A DNA stretch of 64,000 nucleotides from Bosea sp. Tri-49. GTDB taxonomy: Bacteria > Pseudomonadota > Alphaproteobacteria > Rhizobiales > Beijerinckiaceae. The stretch lies in NCBI RefSeq assembly GCF_003952665.1, contig NZ_CP017946.1, positions 2,108,001 to 2,172,000 on the forward strand, given 5' to 3'. Shown piece by piece: positions 1 to 8,935 of the stretch. The first letter of the stretch is position 1, and every line of letters begins with the position of its first letter. The notes under the pieces were generated by a model. It was given only the letters and a program-made list of their open reading frames with translations, searched no databases and was not told where the DNA came from. A program made the position numbers and the translations under genes.

Positions 1-887
1 CGGCGCGCGCCGGGATCGAGTGGCCGCTTCAACACGCTGCTGCCGAGATCGCGCGCCATGTCATGGGCGGAGACGACGCGGTAGCGGCTGCGAGCCACCG
101 CAATGACCTCACGCAGGATCTCGGTCTCGTCCTCCAACGGCGGACGGCCGCGGAAGACGATGTCGGCGAACTCCTCGAAGCGGAACAGCCAGAACGGAAG
201 GTCGAGCGTGCTCGCGTCGATCCGCGCGGAGGTATCAGGGAAGGCGTGGGCGTATTCGTTGTGGGGATCGAGGATCAGCACCCGCAGATTGGGCTTCACT
301 GCAACGGCCTTGCGCAGCATCAGCGCCACAGCGCTCGATTTGCCGACACCGGTAGTGCCGAGCACGGCGAAGTGGCGCGAGAGCAGACGCTCGATATCGA
401 CACTCGCCGGAACCGCCGCATCCTGGGTCAGGACGCCGAGCGCGACGCCGCGGCGCTCGCCGAGATCATGGATGAGCGCCAGGTCGCGCGAGCGGATACG
501 ATGAGCCAGCGCCCCGATCGGTGGGTAGGTGACGATACCACTGTTGAAGCGCGCCACGCCGTTCTCGCCGTCGACGACCTCGCCGAGCAGCTCGACTTCG
601 ATCGCGATCGCATTGGGACCGGCCTCGTCCCAGACCGGCTGCAGCGCGCGCATCTCGTAGACAAGCCCGACGACGCGGCTCGTCCCGAGATTGATCGAGA
701 TCAGGCGGCCGATGGCGCAGCCGTCATGGGCGCCGGGCGCAGGCCGGGACGCAGTCGCCGCGATGGTAGCACGCGCGCCCGAGCATGAGACGACGCGGCC
801 GAGCGCGCGGTCGGCTGGCTGGTTCAAGTCGCGCCGATCCGGCGCGACCTTCGTCTCGAACTGCCGATGGTCGGCGGGAAGCTGCAT
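1..887 (-). CDS. HerA-like (DUF87) ATP-binding protein, C-terminal part off the window
   Basis: Only the first 295 codons are present. The complement starts MQLPADHRQ and shows a beta-rich barrel-like region at about residues 57-160, a P-loop GTTGVGKSS at 177-185 and the stretch LILDPHNEY at 204-212, which fits the Walker A and the aspartate/histidine motif of HerA/DUF87 hexameric DNA-translocating ATPases. Members usually pump or unwind DNA, often with a nuclease such as NurA, but no partner is visible because the gene leaves the window. The first ~55 residues are arginine- and alanine-rich and may precede the true start. The gene is divergent from pdxJ. Confidence 0.8.
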   Translation of the reverse strand, partial: MQLPADHRQFETKVAPDRRDLNQPADRALGRVVSCSGARATIAATASRPAPGAHDGCAIGRLISINLGTSRVVGLVYEMRALQPVWDEAGPNAIAIEVELLGEVVDGENGVARFNSGIVTYPPIGALAHRIRSRDLALIHDLGERRGVALGVLTQDAAVPASVDIERLLSRHFAVLGTTGVGKSSAVALMLRKAVAVKPNLRVLILDPHNEYAHAFPDTSARIDASTLDLPFWLFRFEEFADIVFRGRPPLEDETEILREVIAVARSRYRVVSAHDMARDLGSSVLKRPLDPGAR

Positions 888-958
888 GACTGGTCTGGAA
901 ACGCTGCGGGACGATGCCGGAAGCTAATTTCCAGGGCTTAACAACAGTCACGCCGCAG

Positions 959-989
959 ATTGCGTGCAAATTCCATGAACGCACGCAAT
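959..989. promoter_or_regulatory. Inverted repeat between the DUF87 ATPase and pdxJ
   Basis: Perfect 9-base arms ATTGCGTGC and GCACGCAAT are separated by 13 bases in the 202-base divergent intergenic region. The position suits an operator or a hairpin in one of the two leaders. No regulator can be named from sequence alone. Confidence 0.4.
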
Positions 990-1089
990 ACGTGTAGAAT
1001 TGATCACCAATACTGACGGCGTCGATCACATCCCTTGCCTTGAACCCGCGCCTGACGCGGCGTAGACGGCAAAGGACGAGGGGGCGACG

Positions 1090-1842
1090 ATGACCAAGAA
1101 CCGCTTGCGCCTGGGCGTGAACATCGACCATGTCGCGACCGTGCGGAATGCACGCGGCGGCACCCTGCCCGACCCGGTGCGCGCCGCGCTTCTGGCGGTG
1201 GCAGCCGGCGCCGACGGAATCACGGCCCATCTCCGCGAGGACCGGCGCCATATCCGCGACGCCGACATGCAAAGGCTCGCGAGCGAACTCTCCAAGCCGC
1301 TGAATTTCGAGATGGCGGCGACGGCTGAAATGATCGGCCTCGCCGAGAGGTTCAAGCCGCACGCGGCCTGTCTCGTGCCGGAGAAGCGTGAGGAACGCAC
1401 CACCGAAGGCGGGCTCGACGTGGTCGGCCAGGCGGGCGCATTGGCTGCACCGATCGCGCAGCTCAAAAGCGCCGGCTGCCGCGTCTCGCTGTTCATCGAA
1501 GCCGACGAGGCGCCCATCGCGATGGCTGCGAAGCTCGGCGCCCCGGTCGTCGAGCTCCATACCGGCACCTGGTGTCATGCCGTCGCCGATGGTCATGCCG
1601 ACAAGGCGCAGGCCGAGTTCGAGCGCCTCGCCAATGGCGCGGCATTCGCCGCCTCGCTCGGGCTGGAAGTCCATGCCGGTCACGGGCTCGACTACGACAC
1701 GGCCCGCAAGCTCGCCGGCGTTCCCGACTTCGTCGAGTTCAACATCGGCCATTTCCTGGTCGGCGAAGCGATCTTCGTCGGTTTCGAAACCGCGATCGCC
1801 GTGATGCGGCGGGCAATGGACGAAGGGCGCGCCGCCGGCTAG
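1090..1842 (+). CDS. pdxJ: Pyridoxine 5'-phosphate synthase PdxJ
   Basis: PdxJ condenses 1-deoxy-D-xylulose 5-phosphate with 3-amino-2-oxopropyl phosphate to give pyridoxine 5'-phosphate, the last ring-forming step of DXP-dependent vitamin B6 synthesis in the cytosol. The 250-residue length is normal. The phosphate-site motif [14 protein letters not shown] lies at residues 11-24, HLREDRRHI at 47-55, the conserved glutamate in FEMAATAEM near 74, and the histidine motif GHGLDY in the C-terminal third. The ATG follows a GAGGGGG ribosome site. acpS begins nine bases after the stop, so the two are probably co-transcribed, as in many Hyphomicrobiales. Confidence 0.97.
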   Translation: MTKNRLRLGVNIDHVATVRNARGGTLPDPVRAALLAVAAGADGITAHLREDRRHIRDADMQRLASELSKPLNFEMAATAEMIGLAERFKPHAACLVPEKREERTTEGGLDVVGQAGALAAPIAQLKSAGCRVSLFIEADEAPIAMAAKLGAPVVELHTGTWCHAVADGHADKAQAEFERLANGAAFAASLGLEVHAGHGLDYDTARKLAGVPDFVEFNIGHFLVGEAIFVGFETAIAVMRRAMDEGRAAG

Positions 1843-1851
1843 ACCGCTGGC

Positions 1852-2256
1852 ATGATCCTCGGCATCGGCTCCGATCTCTGCGACATCCGCCGCATCGAGA
1901 ATTCGCTCGCCCGCTTCGGCGAGCGTTTCACCCAACGCATCTTCACGCAAGGCGAGCAGGCGAAGTCCGATCGCCGCGCCACGCGCGCCGCATCCTATGC
2001 CCGCCGCTTCGCCGCCAAGGAGGCCTGCTCGAAGGCGCTCGGCACCGGCATACGCTCAGGCGTGTTCTGGCGCGACATGGAGGTGATCAATCTGCCGAGC
2101 GGGCGGCCGACCATGCGGCTCACCGGCGGCGCTGCAGCGCGACTGGCGGAGATGACCCCGCCCGGCCATGAGGCGGTCGTGCATGTCTCGCTGACCGACG
2201 ATCCGCCGCTGGCACAGGCCTTCGTGGTGATCGAGGCCAGGCCCGTTCGGGCCTGA
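1852..2256 (+). CDS. acpS: Holo-[acyl-carrier-protein] synthase AcpS
   Basis: AcpS moves 4'-phosphopantetheine from coenzyme A to the serine of acyl carrier protein, activating it for fatty acid synthesis. At 134 residues it is a typical small, trimer-forming AcpS-type transferase. The N-terminal GIGSDLCDI contains the metal-binding Asp8, and [14 protein letters not shown] holds the second metal ligand Glu57 and the CoA-binding lysine. It follows pdxJ closely. In related genomes lepB usually comes directly next; here aqpZ and a channel gene lie between. The stop codon sits inside a hairpin shared with the convergent aqpZ. Confidence 0.96.
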   Translation: MILGIGSDLCDIRRIENSLARFGERFTQRIFTQGEQAKSDRRATRAASYARRFAAKEACSKALGTGIRSGVFWRDMEVINLPSGRPTMRLTGGAAARLAEMTPPGHEAVVHVSLTDDPPLAQAFVVIEARPVRA

Positions 2257-2260
2257 CCTC
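2233..2260. terminator. Hairpin between convergent acpS and aqpZ
   Basis: Arms CAGGCCC and GGGCCTG close a GTTC loop, extended after one mismatch by GAGG/CCTC. It overlaps the acpS stop codon and lies just past the aqpZ stop, so it could end transcription in both directions. There is no clear T tract. Confidence 0.4.
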
Positions 2261-2272
2261 GGCTAGCAAGCG

Positions 2273-3004
2273 TTACTCGGCCGGAGCCGGCGTGACGCCG
2301 GTGACCTCACCCCGCGGCTCCTCGCTCAGCCAGCGGTAGACGATGCCGCCAAGCGCGCCGCCGATGATCGGCGCCAGCCAGAACAGCCAGAGCTGCTGGA
2401 TCGCCCAGCCTCCGACGAAGAGCGCCGGGCCGGTCGAACGCGCCGGATTGACCGAGGTGTTGGTCACCGGAATGCTGACGAGGTGGATCAGGCAGAGCCC
2501 GAGGCCGATCGCGAGCGGAGCGAAGCCGGCAGGCGCCTTGCCGTGGGTCGCGCCCATGATGATGAACAGGAACATCATGGTCATCACGACTTCGGTCAGG
2601 AAGGCCGAGGCCAGCCCGTACTTGCCGGGCGAATGCTCGCCAAAGCCGTTCGAGGCGAAGCCCTTGGCGAGATCGAAGCCCGGCGCGCCGACAGCGATGA
2701 AATAGAGCACGGTGGCGCCGAGGATCGCGCCGATCACCTGCGCGACGATATAGGGGGCGACCTGACTAGCCGGGAATCGCCCGCCTGCCGCAAGGCCGAC
2801 GGTAACTGCGGGGTTGAGATGGCAACCGGAGATGTGGCCGATGGCATAGGCCATGGTGACGACGGTCAGGCCGAAGGCGAGCGAGACGCCGAGCAGGCCA
2901 ATTCCGACCTGTGGAAAGCCGGCAGCGATGACGGCGCTGCCGCAGCCGGCGAAGGTCAACCAGAAAGTACCAATGGCTTCCGCGACGTATTTCTTCGTGC
3001 TCAT
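2273..3004 (-). CDS. aqpZ: Aquaporin Z-type water channel
   Basis: A 243-residue inner-membrane channel with six predicted helices and the two NPA half-helices HLNPAVTVG (NPA at 64-66) and SVNPARSTG (NPA at 186-188). The selectivity-filter residues match the E. coli AqpZ pattern: a phenylalanine near 44, His174, Thr183 and Arg189, which favours water over glycerol. It is transcribed against its neighbours and, together with the mechanosensitive channel gene that follows, splits the usual acpS-lepB junction. Both insertions concern osmotic balance. The C-terminal tail after the last helix is short and acidic. Confidence 0.96.
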   Translation of the reverse strand: MSTKKYVAEAIGTFWLTFAGCGSAVIAAGFPQVGIGLLGVSLAFGLTVVTMAYAIGHISGCHLNPAVTVGLAAGGRFPASQVAPYIVAQVIGAILGATVLYFIAVGAPGFDLAKGFASNGFGEHSPGKYGLASAFLTEVVMTMMFLFIIMGATHGKAPAGFAPLAIGLGLCLIHLVSIPVTNTSVNPARSTGPALFVGGWAIQQLWLFWLAPIIGGALGGIVYRWLSEEPRGEVTGVTPAPAE

Positions 3005-3190
3005 GGCGATTCGCCCCTAGGTTGCGGGTCACGAAACTGTGATCCCCGGGAGACCTAGCGTCAATCGCCGGAAATCGACTGGCTACCGCGCAATCCTGGA
3101 CGAACGATCACCCGCTTGACGTGTGCTGCATCCTTTGCGGCTTTGCCGCGTTGCAGCATGAGCGGCCGCGCCGGTCAGGCGGGAGATCAG

Positions 3191-4302
3191 ATGACATTCG
3201 ATGAGCTCATGCGGGACATGGAAGCCCGGCTCTCCTGGCTGCCGCCCTGGAGCATCAGCCTCGTCCTGTTCGCAATCGCCTTCGCCCTGGCGCTGACGAT
3301 CCACCGGATCGCCTATGAGATCATGACCAGGATCGTGGCGAGCTGGGACCTGTTCTGGCGCTCGCTGGTCTCGCGCACCTTCGGCCCGGCGCGCTTCACG
3401 GTGATCACGCTGGCGCTCTCCTTCGCCGCCTCGATCGCGCCGCTCTCGCAGACGCAGGCAACGCTGATCCGGCATGTGCTGCTGATCTGTTTCGTCGCGC
3501 TCGTCGCCTGGATCGCCAAGACCGCGCTGCACATCTGGACCACGGTCTATCTGCGCCGCTTCAAGCTCGATGCCGAGGACAATCTGCTGGCGCGCAAGCA
3601 CGTCACGCAGACACGGATTCTGCGTCAGATCGCCGAGATCCTGGTCGTGGTGGTCGCCATCGCGGCGATGCTGATGACCTTCGACGGCGTCAGGCAATAC
3701 GGCGTCAGCCTGCTCGCTTCGGCGGGCGCAGCCGGCCTCGTCGTCGGCCTCGCTTTGCAGCCGTTGCTGAAGAACGTCTCGCCGGCATCCAGCTCGCCGT
3801 GACGCAGCCGATCCGGATCGACGACGCCGTGCTGATCGAAGGCGAATGGGGCAATGTCGAGGAGATCACCTCGACCTATGTGGTGATCCGCCTCTGGGAC
3901 TGGCGCCGCCTGATTCTGCCGCTGTCCTACTTCATCGAAAAGCCGTTCCAGAACTGGACCCGCGACGACGCTGCGCTGATCGGCACGGTGATGATCTATC
4001 TCGATTACACAACGCCGATCGAGGCGGTGCGCCGCAAGGTCGAGGAGATCGCCGCAGCCTCGCGGCTCTGGGACAGGCGCGTCGTCAACGTCCAGGTCAC
4101 CGATTTCAAGCAGTCGACCATGGAGGTGCGCATTCTCGTCAGCGCCGGCACCTCGCCGCGCGTCTTCGACCTGCGCTGCGAGATGCGCGAGCAGATCGTC
4201 GCCTTCCTGCAGCGCGAATATCCGCATGCCCTGCCTCGGATCAGAGCGGAGCAGTTGCAGCCGGCGCACGGCGTGACTGCAGCCGTGACGGCGGTGCAAT
4301 GA
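3191..4302 (+). pseudogene. MscS-family mechanosensitive ion channel, broken by a one-base frameshift
   Basis: Two adjacent frames together encode one small-conductance mechanosensitive channel. The first begins MTFDELMRDME, has about four hydrophobic helices and reaches the pore-lining glycine/alanine-rich helix ending LALQPLLKNV. It then runs into SPASSSP and a stop at about 3802. One base inserted after the codon GTC at 3776-3778 restores LAGIQLAVTQPIRIDDAVL, the normal continuation, and the second frame carries the cytoplasmic beta domain (GEWGNVEEI, RLWDWRRLILPLSYF) and C-terminal alpha/beta domain. The start ATG follows a GGGAG site. It may be a real loss of function or a sequencing error in a short C/T run; nothing else in either half looks decayed. 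Confidence 0.85.
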
Positions 4303-4356
4303 CCCCGTGAGCCACCATATTTGTTGCCGCATCGCTGCGGCAGCACCTACCGACCT

Positions 4357-4393
4357 CGCAAAAGTGGTTTCCACTTTGACGGAACATGCTCTA
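4357..4393. repeat. Dispersed AAAAGTGG/GAACATGCTC repeat, copy 1
   Basis: CGCAAAAGTGG, a short centre, CCACTTTGACG and GGAACATGCTCTA form a partial copy of an intergenic palindromic repeat also seen at 10520-10570 and 17151-17200. It lies upstream of lepB. Such elements are common between genes in Hyphomicrobiales. Confidence 0.7.
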
Positions 4394-4430
4394 GACCGCG
4401 CTCTCGAAACGTAGCCAGCAGGAGGCCCGT

Positions 4431-5195
4431 GTGGCCAACGACGCCGAGATCAAGAGCAAGACCAAGGACGAAGGCGGCATTCTCGAGACGATCAAGGTCG
4501 TCGTCCAGGCCCTGCTGATCGCCCTGGTGATCCGGACCCTGCTGTTCCAGCCCTTCAACATCCCCTCGGGCTCGCTGATCCCGACGCTGCTAATCGGCGA
4601 CTATCTGTTCGTGTCGAAATACACCTACGGCTATTCGAAGCACTCGATGCCGTTCAGCCCGCCGCTGTTCCAGGGCCGGGTCTGGGCAGCCGAGCCGAAG
4701 CGCGGCGACATCGCCGTGTTCAAGCTCCCGAGCGACAATTCGACCGACTACATCAAGCGCGTCATCGGACTGCCGGGCGACCGCATCCAGATGATCGACG
4801 GCATCCTGCACATCAACAACCAGCCGGTGAAGCGCGAGCGCATCGCCGATTTCGTCACCACCGACGCCTGGGGTCGCGCCACGACCGCGATCCAGTATCG
4901 CGAGACGCTGCCGAACGGCGTCAGCCACCAGATCATCGAACGCGAAGGCGACACCGGCACCTTCGACAATACCCCGGTCTTCCGCGTCCCCGACGGCCAT
5001 TTCTTCATGATGGGCGACAATCGCGACAACTCGCTCGATTCGCGCGACCGCAGCGTCGGCTACGTACCGTTCGAGAACTTCGTCGGCCGCGCCGAGATCA
5101 TCTTCTTCTCGATCGACGAGGGCGCGTCGGCCTGGCGCATCTGGGAATGGCCCTGGACGGTGCGCTGGAACCGCATGTTCTCGACGATCAAGTGA
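4431..5195 (+). CDS. lepB: Signal peptidase I
   Basis: LepB cleaves signal peptides from secreted preproteins at the periplasmic face of the inner membrane, using a Ser-Lys dyad. The 254-residue protein has one N-terminal membrane helix (about 21-40), the box B motif PSGSLIPTL with catalytic Ser48, the box D motif DYIKRVIGLPGD with general base Lys109, and the box E motif GDNRDNSLDSR near the C terminus. The start is a GTG preceded by a strong GGAGG. rnc starts inside its stop codon, so lepB, rnc and era form one translationally coupled operon. Confidence 0.97.
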   Translation: MANDAEIKSKTKDEGGILETIKVVVQALLIALVIRTLLFQPFNIPSGSLIPTLLIGDYLFVSKYTYGYSKHSMPFSPPLFQGRVWAAEPKRGDIAVFKLPSDNSTDYIKRVIGLPGDRIQMIDGILHINNQPVKRERIADFVTTDAWGRATTAIQYRETLPNGVSHQIIEREGDTGTFDNTPVFRVPDGHFFMMGDNRDNSLDSRDRSVGYVPFENFVGRAEIIFFSIDEGASAWRIWEWPWTVRWNRMFSTIK

Positions 5196-5923
5196 GCAAG
5201 ACGACCGACAGCGGCCGCAAGCTGCCCGAGCTCTCGCGGCTCGAGGACAGGCTCGGCCACCGCTTCCGCGACCGGGGCCTGCTGGAGACGGCGCTCACCC
5301 ATATGAGCGCCGACACGCGCCGGATCGCGAGCTATCAGCGGCTCGAATTCCTTGGCGACCGGGTGCTCGGCCTCTCCGTTGCCGACATGCTGTTCACAAC
5401 TTATCCGCAGGCCGAGGAAGGCGACATGTCGCGCCGCCTCGCCGATCTCGTGCGCAAGGAGACCTGCGCCGAGGTTGCGGCCGCCTGGGATGTAGGCCCG
5501 CACTTGCGGCTCGGCGAGGGTGAGATCCTCTCCGGCGCGCGCAAGAACAAGGCGATCCTGGCCGATGCCTGCGAAGCGATCATCGGTGCGGTCTTCATCG
5601 ATGGCGGCTATGATGCCGCGCGCAAGCTGGTCGAGGCTGGTTTCGGCGAGCGGCTGCTGAAGCCCGTGACGCCCTTGCGCGACGCCAAGACCGCGCTGCA
5701 GGAATGGGCGCAGGGCCAGGGGCATCCGACCCCGACCTATGCCGAGCGCGGCCGCTCCGGCCCGGACCACGCGCCGATCTTCCGCATCATCGTGCGGATC
5801 GGCGCATTGGCCGAGGCGGAAGCCGAGGGTCGCTCGAAGCGGCTGGCCGAGCAGGCCGCTGCCGAAGCCTTCCTGCGTCGGCAGGGCCTGTGGAACGAGA
5901 CGATGGAGGGCGAGCATGGCTGA
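5192..5923 (+). CDS. rnc: Ribonuclease III
   Basis: RNase III cuts double-stranded RNA and processes the rRNA precursor and some mRNAs. The 243-residue product has the endonuclease domain with signature RLEFLGDRVLGL and the downstream acidic motif ADACEAIIGAVFIDGG, then a C-terminal double-stranded RNA-binding domain (TALQEWAQGQGH to AAAEAFLRRQG). I chose the GTG that overlaps the lepB stop as GTGA because the conserved sequence begins shortly after it. The era start overlaps its 3' end by eight bases. Confidence 0.95.
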   Translation: MSKTTDSGRKLPELSRLEDRLGHRFRDRGLLETALTHMSADTRRIASYQRLEFLGDRVLGLSVADMLFTTYPQAEEGDMSRRLADLVRKETCAEVAAAWDVGPHLRLGEGEILSGARKNKAILADACEAIIGAVFIDGGYDAARKLVEAGFGERLLKPVTPLRDAKTALQEWAQGQGHPTPTYAERGRSGPDHAPIFRIIVRIGALAEAEAEGRSKRLAEQAAAEAFLRRQGLWNETMEGEHG

Positions 5924-6827
5924 GCCTGATAAGGCGACCCGCTGCGGCTTCGTCGCGCTGATCGGCGCGCCCAATGCCGGCAAGTCGACGCTGCTCAACC
6001 AGCTCGTCGGCGCCAAGGTCTCGATCGTCTCGCGCAAGGTGCAGACGACGCGCACCCAGGTGCGCGGCATCGCGCTCACAGGGCCGACGCAGATCATCTT
6101 CGTCGATACGCCCGGTATCTTCGCGCCCAAGCGCCGGCTCGACCGCGCCATGGTGACGAGCGCCTGGGGCGGGGCGACCGATGCCGACCTGATCGGCGTG
6201 CTGATCGATGTCGGGCGCTTCGACCATGAGGAGAATACCGCGCTGCTGGAGAAGCTCGTCCAGCTGAAGCAGCCGAAGTTCCTGATCCTCAACAAGATCG
6301 ATACGATCCCGAAGGAGAAGCTGCTCGCCATCACCACTGCCGTGAACGAGCAATCCAAGTTCGAGGCGACCTTCATGGTCGCGGCGCTGACCGGCTATGG
6401 CGTCAAGGATATCCTCACCTGGCTTGAGACGCGGCTGAAGCCCGGCCCCTGGCTCTACCCGGAGGATCAGATCTCGGATGCGCCGCTGCGTTTCCTCGCC
6501 GCCGAGATCACCCGCGAGAAGATCTTCGAGCGGCTGCACGATGAACTCCCCTATCGCTCGACGGTCGAGACCGAGAGCTGGCAGCAGCGCCCGGACGGCT
6601 CGGTCCGGATCGAGCAGACGATCTATGTCGAGCGCGAGGGTCAGCGGAAGATCGTGCTCGGCGAAGGCGGACAGACGATCAAGGCGATCGGCCAGAAGGC
6701 GCGCGTCGAGATCGCCGAAGCGGCCGAGGCGAAGGTGCACCTCTTTCTCTTCGTCAAGGTCCGCGAGAACTGGAGTGACGACCCGGAACGCTATCGCGAG
6801 ATGGGTTTGGAGTTTCCGAAAAGCTGA
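5916..6827 (+). CDS. era: GTPase Era
   Basis: Era is an essential GTPase that binds the 3' end of 16S rRNA and helps assemble the 30S subunit. The 303-residue protein has G1 GAPNAGKST at 18-26, G3 DTPG, G4 NKID, and a C-terminal KH domain with GEGGQTIKAIGQKAR. The start MAEPDKATR lies inside the rnc 3' end, consistent with coupled translation. In many relatives recO follows era; here a NYN-domain gene follows after 178 bases. Confidence 0.97.
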   Translation: MAEPDKATRCGFVALIGAPNAGKSTLLNQLVGAKVSIVSRKVQTTRTQVRGIALTGPTQIIFVDTPGIFAPKRRLDRAMVTSAWGGATDADLIGVLIDVGRFDHEENTALLEKLVQLKQPKFLILNKIDTIPKEKLLAITTAVNEQSKFEATFMVAALTGYGVKDILTWLETRLKPGPWLYPEDQISDAPLRFLAAEITREKIFERLHDELPYRSTVETESWQQRPDGSVRIEQTIYVEREGQRKIVLGEGGQTIKAIGQKARVEIAEAAEAKVHLFLFVKVRENWSDDPERYREMGLEFPKS

Positions 6828-7005
6828 ACACCTGCAGTGCCCGCACGCTTAGCTGGCAAAATTCGCTGGCAATCTTGTGCGGCACGCCGCATTCACCACA
6901 TAAACGCCGAAGGGCCGCTCGATTTGGAGCGCCAACCCGACATTATTCAACCTTGATCCGTGCCGATTCTTATTGATCGACCCGATTTAAGCCAGGAGCC
7001 AGTAC

Positions 7006-7620
7006 ATGGCAGGTGAACCGCGCATCGCGCTCTTCATCGACGGAGCTAATCTCTATGCAACGTCGAAGCAACTCGGCTTCGACATGGATTACCGTCGTTT
7101 GCTCAAGGAATTCCAAGGACGCGGCAATCTGATCCGCGCCTTCTACTTCACGACGTTGATCGAAAGCGAGGAATATACCTCGATCAGGCCGCTGGTCGAC
7201 TGGCTCGACTACAACGGCTACCGGGTCATCACCAAGGCGGCCAAGGAATTCACCGACGCGACCGGCCGCCGCCGCGTCAAGGGCAATATGGATATCGAGC
7301 TCGCCATCGAGATGCTCGAGCTCGCGCCCCATCTCGATCACATCTATTTGTTCTCCGGCGATGGCGACTTCCGGCCGCTGGTCGAAGCGGTGCAGCGCAA
7401 GGGCGTCAAGGTCTCGGTCGTCTCGACCATCAACACCAATCCGCCCATGGTCGCCGACGATCTGCGCCGGCAATGCGACGAGTTCGTCGAGCTCGCGACC
7501 TTGATGCAGAAGGTCGGACGCGACCCGGCCGAACGCGCTGCGCGCGCACCAGGCCAGGGCAATCCGGGGCTGGAGCGCCGTTATGGCATCCGCCAGGGCG
7601 ACGAGCCGCCGGAGGGCTGA
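7006..7620 (+). CDS. NYN domain (LabA/DUF88 family) putative ribonuclease
   Basis: The 204-residue protein has the PIN-like NYN fold: IALFIDGANLY at 8-18, the conserved GNMDIELAIEML and SGDGDFRPLV acidic motifs, and KVSVVST before the last strand. These aspartates form a metal-dependent nuclease site in the family, so an RNA-processing role is likely but the substrate is unknown. The C-terminal ~40 residues are charged and probably disordered. It has its own upstream region and a ribosome site (CCAGGAG) nine bases before the ATG. Relatives sit in the same housekeeping neighbourhood in other Hyphomicrobiales. Confidence 0.88.
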   Translation: MAGEPRIALFIDGANLYATSKQLGFDMDYRRLLKEFQGRGNLIRAFYFTTLIESEEYTSIRPLVDWLDYNGYRVITKAAKEFTDATGRRRVKGNMDIELAIEMLELAPHLDHIYLFSGDGDFRPLVEAVQRKGVKVSVVSTINTNPPMVADDLRRQCDEFVELATLMQKVGRDPAERAARAPGQGNPGLERRYGIRQGDEPPEG

Positions 7621-7739
7621 ACCTCCCCCACCCTCCTGCGTTGTCGATGAGTAAACAGGCAGCGCGGCGCGAAGGGCACTTGACCCAGACCGCGGCTCGC
7701 GCAAGCTCTGTTTCCGCAACGACACCTGGAGGGCATGCC

Positions 7740-8465
7740 TTGAAACGCCGCAGCTTTCTCACCGGCCTAGCGGCCGGTTCTGCCCTCGTCATCGCCCGCC
7801 CTGCGCTGGTGCTGGCGCAGACCGCACCGGCACCAGCCGCCGCCCCGCCGCCGGTCTTTACGCTGCCGAAGCTGGCTTACGCCTATGAGGCGCTGGAGCC
7901 GACCATCGATGCGCAGACCATGCGCATCCACCACTCGCTGCACCACCAGGCCTATGTGAACGGCGCCAACGCCGCGGCCGGCCAATGGGAGGCCTTGCGC
8001 ACCACGCCGATCGAGACGGTGCTCGCCGATCTCAGCGCAGCCCCCGACAATGTCCGCACCGCCGTGCGCAACAATGTCGGCGGCCACTGGAACCACAGCT
8101 TCTTCTGGGAGCTGATGACGCCCGGCGGGGCGCAGCAGCCCGGGGCCGAGCTGAAGAGCGCGATCGACGGCGCCTTCGGCTCGACGCTCGAACTGGTCCA
8201 GAAGGTCAACCAGGCCGGCGCGACGCGCTTCGGCTCGGGCTGGGCCTGGCTCGTGGTCGACAAGGACAAGAAGCTCGCGATCATCTCGACGGCGAACCAG
8301 GACACGCCGCTCGAGCTTGGCGCCAAGGCAGTGCTCGGTATCGATGTCTGGGAACACGCCTACTATCTCAAATACCAGAACCGCCGGCCGGAATACCTCG
8401 CCGCCTGGTGGAAGACGGTGAATTGGGACAAGGCGAACGAGAACTTCAAGAAGGCGATGGGCTGA
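7740..8465 (+). CDS. Exported Mn/Fe superoxide dismutase
   Basis: Converts superoxide to hydrogen peroxide and oxygen. The protein begins with a twin-arginine-like signal (LKRRSFLTGLAAGSALVIA, then ALVLAQTA), so it is probably exported folded. The metal ligands are the histidine in HHSLHHQAY, the one in GGHWNHSFFW, and the Asp and His of GIDVWEHAYYLKYQ. The motifs GGH and TANQDTP resemble the manganese type more than the iron type. I chose the TTG at 7740, which has GGAGG seven bases upstream; an in-frame ATG at 7647 would add 31 residues before the Tat motif and has no clear ribosome site. Confidence 0.9.
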   Translation: MKRRSFLTGLAAGSALVIARPALVLAQTAPAPAAAPPPVFTLPKLAYAYEALEPTIDAQTMRIHHSLHHQAYVNGANAAAGQWEALRTTPIETVLADLSAAPDNVRTAVRNNVGGHWNHSFFWELMTPGGAQQPGAELKSAIDGAFGSTLELVQKVNQAGATRFGSGWAWLVVDKDKKLAIISTANQDTPLELGAKAVLGIDVWEHAYYLKYQNRRPEYLAAWWKTVNWDKANENFKKAMG

Positions 8466-8472
8466 CGCTAGG

Positions 8473-8530
8473 GAACTTGCCTCGACTTTCCCCGTTACGG
8501 TTGTGACGTGACGGGGAAACGAGGAAGTTC
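8473..8530 (+). promoter_or_regulatory. Long hairpin covering the ribosome site of the NTF2-like gene
   Basis: A 20-pair stem forms from GAACTT/AAGTTC, CCTCG/CGAGG and TTTCCCCGT/ACGGGGAAA, with one- and two-base bulges and a 15-base loop. Its 3' arm contains the GAGGA ribosome site, and the next gene's ATG follows the last paired base directly. It lies eight bases past the dismutase stop, so it may also act as that gene's terminator. Confidence 0.55.
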
Positions 8531-8917
8531 ATGCCGCATGATGCGAGCGATATAGCGCGCGCCTGCTACCAGGCTTATGTCGACAAGGACCGGGCCGCGC
8601 TCGAAGCCCTCATCGCCGAGGATTTCCATTTCAGCAGCCCGCTCGACAATCGGCTCGATCGCGAGACCTATTTCGAGCGCTGCTGGCCGAACAGCGAGCG
8701 CATCCGTTCCTGCACGATCAAGCACCTCATCCCGATCGGCGAGACGGTCTTCGTCACCTATGATGGCGAAGGCGTTGGCGGCAAGGGATTCCGCAATACC
8801 GAGATCCTGACGATCCGTAATGGCAAGATCGTCGAGGTCGAGGTCTATTTCGGCTGGTCGCTGCCGCATCCGGCACCGGACGGAAGCTTCGTCGAGCCCA
8901 ACGAGCTTACCGAATAG
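8531..8917 (+). CDS. NTF2-like (SnoaL/ketosteroid isomerase-fold) protein
   Basis: A 128-residue cone-shaped-fold protein. The pattern is typical: an N-terminal helix pair with ARACYQAYVDKDRAALEALI, then AEDFHFSSPLDN, a central helix, and strands ending NTEILTIRNGKIVEVEVYFGW. The family includes isomerases, hydrolases and non-enzymatic stress proteins, so the substrate cannot be told. It follows the dismutase in the same direction. Its ribosome site is buried in a strong hairpin, which suggests controlled or low translation. Confidence 0.85.
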   Translation: MPHDASDIARACYQAYVDKDRAALEALIAEDFHFSSPLDNRLDRETYFERCWPNSERIRSCTIKHLIPIGETVFVTYDGEGVGGKGFRNTEILTIRNGKIVEVEVYFGWSLPHPAPDGSFVEPNELTE

Positions 8918-8935
8918 GCTCAGGCTTTTGGCGCG

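Noticed and set aside
3799..4302. The second half of the mechanosensitive channel as a separate gene
   Set aside because: It starts in the middle of the conserved pore-to-beta-domain junction, has no ribosome site and directly continues the first half after one base is added.
7647..7739. Upstream ATG start for the superoxide dismutase
   Set aside because: It would put 31 non-conserved residues before the twin-arginine signal; the TTG at 7740 has GGAGG at proper spacing.
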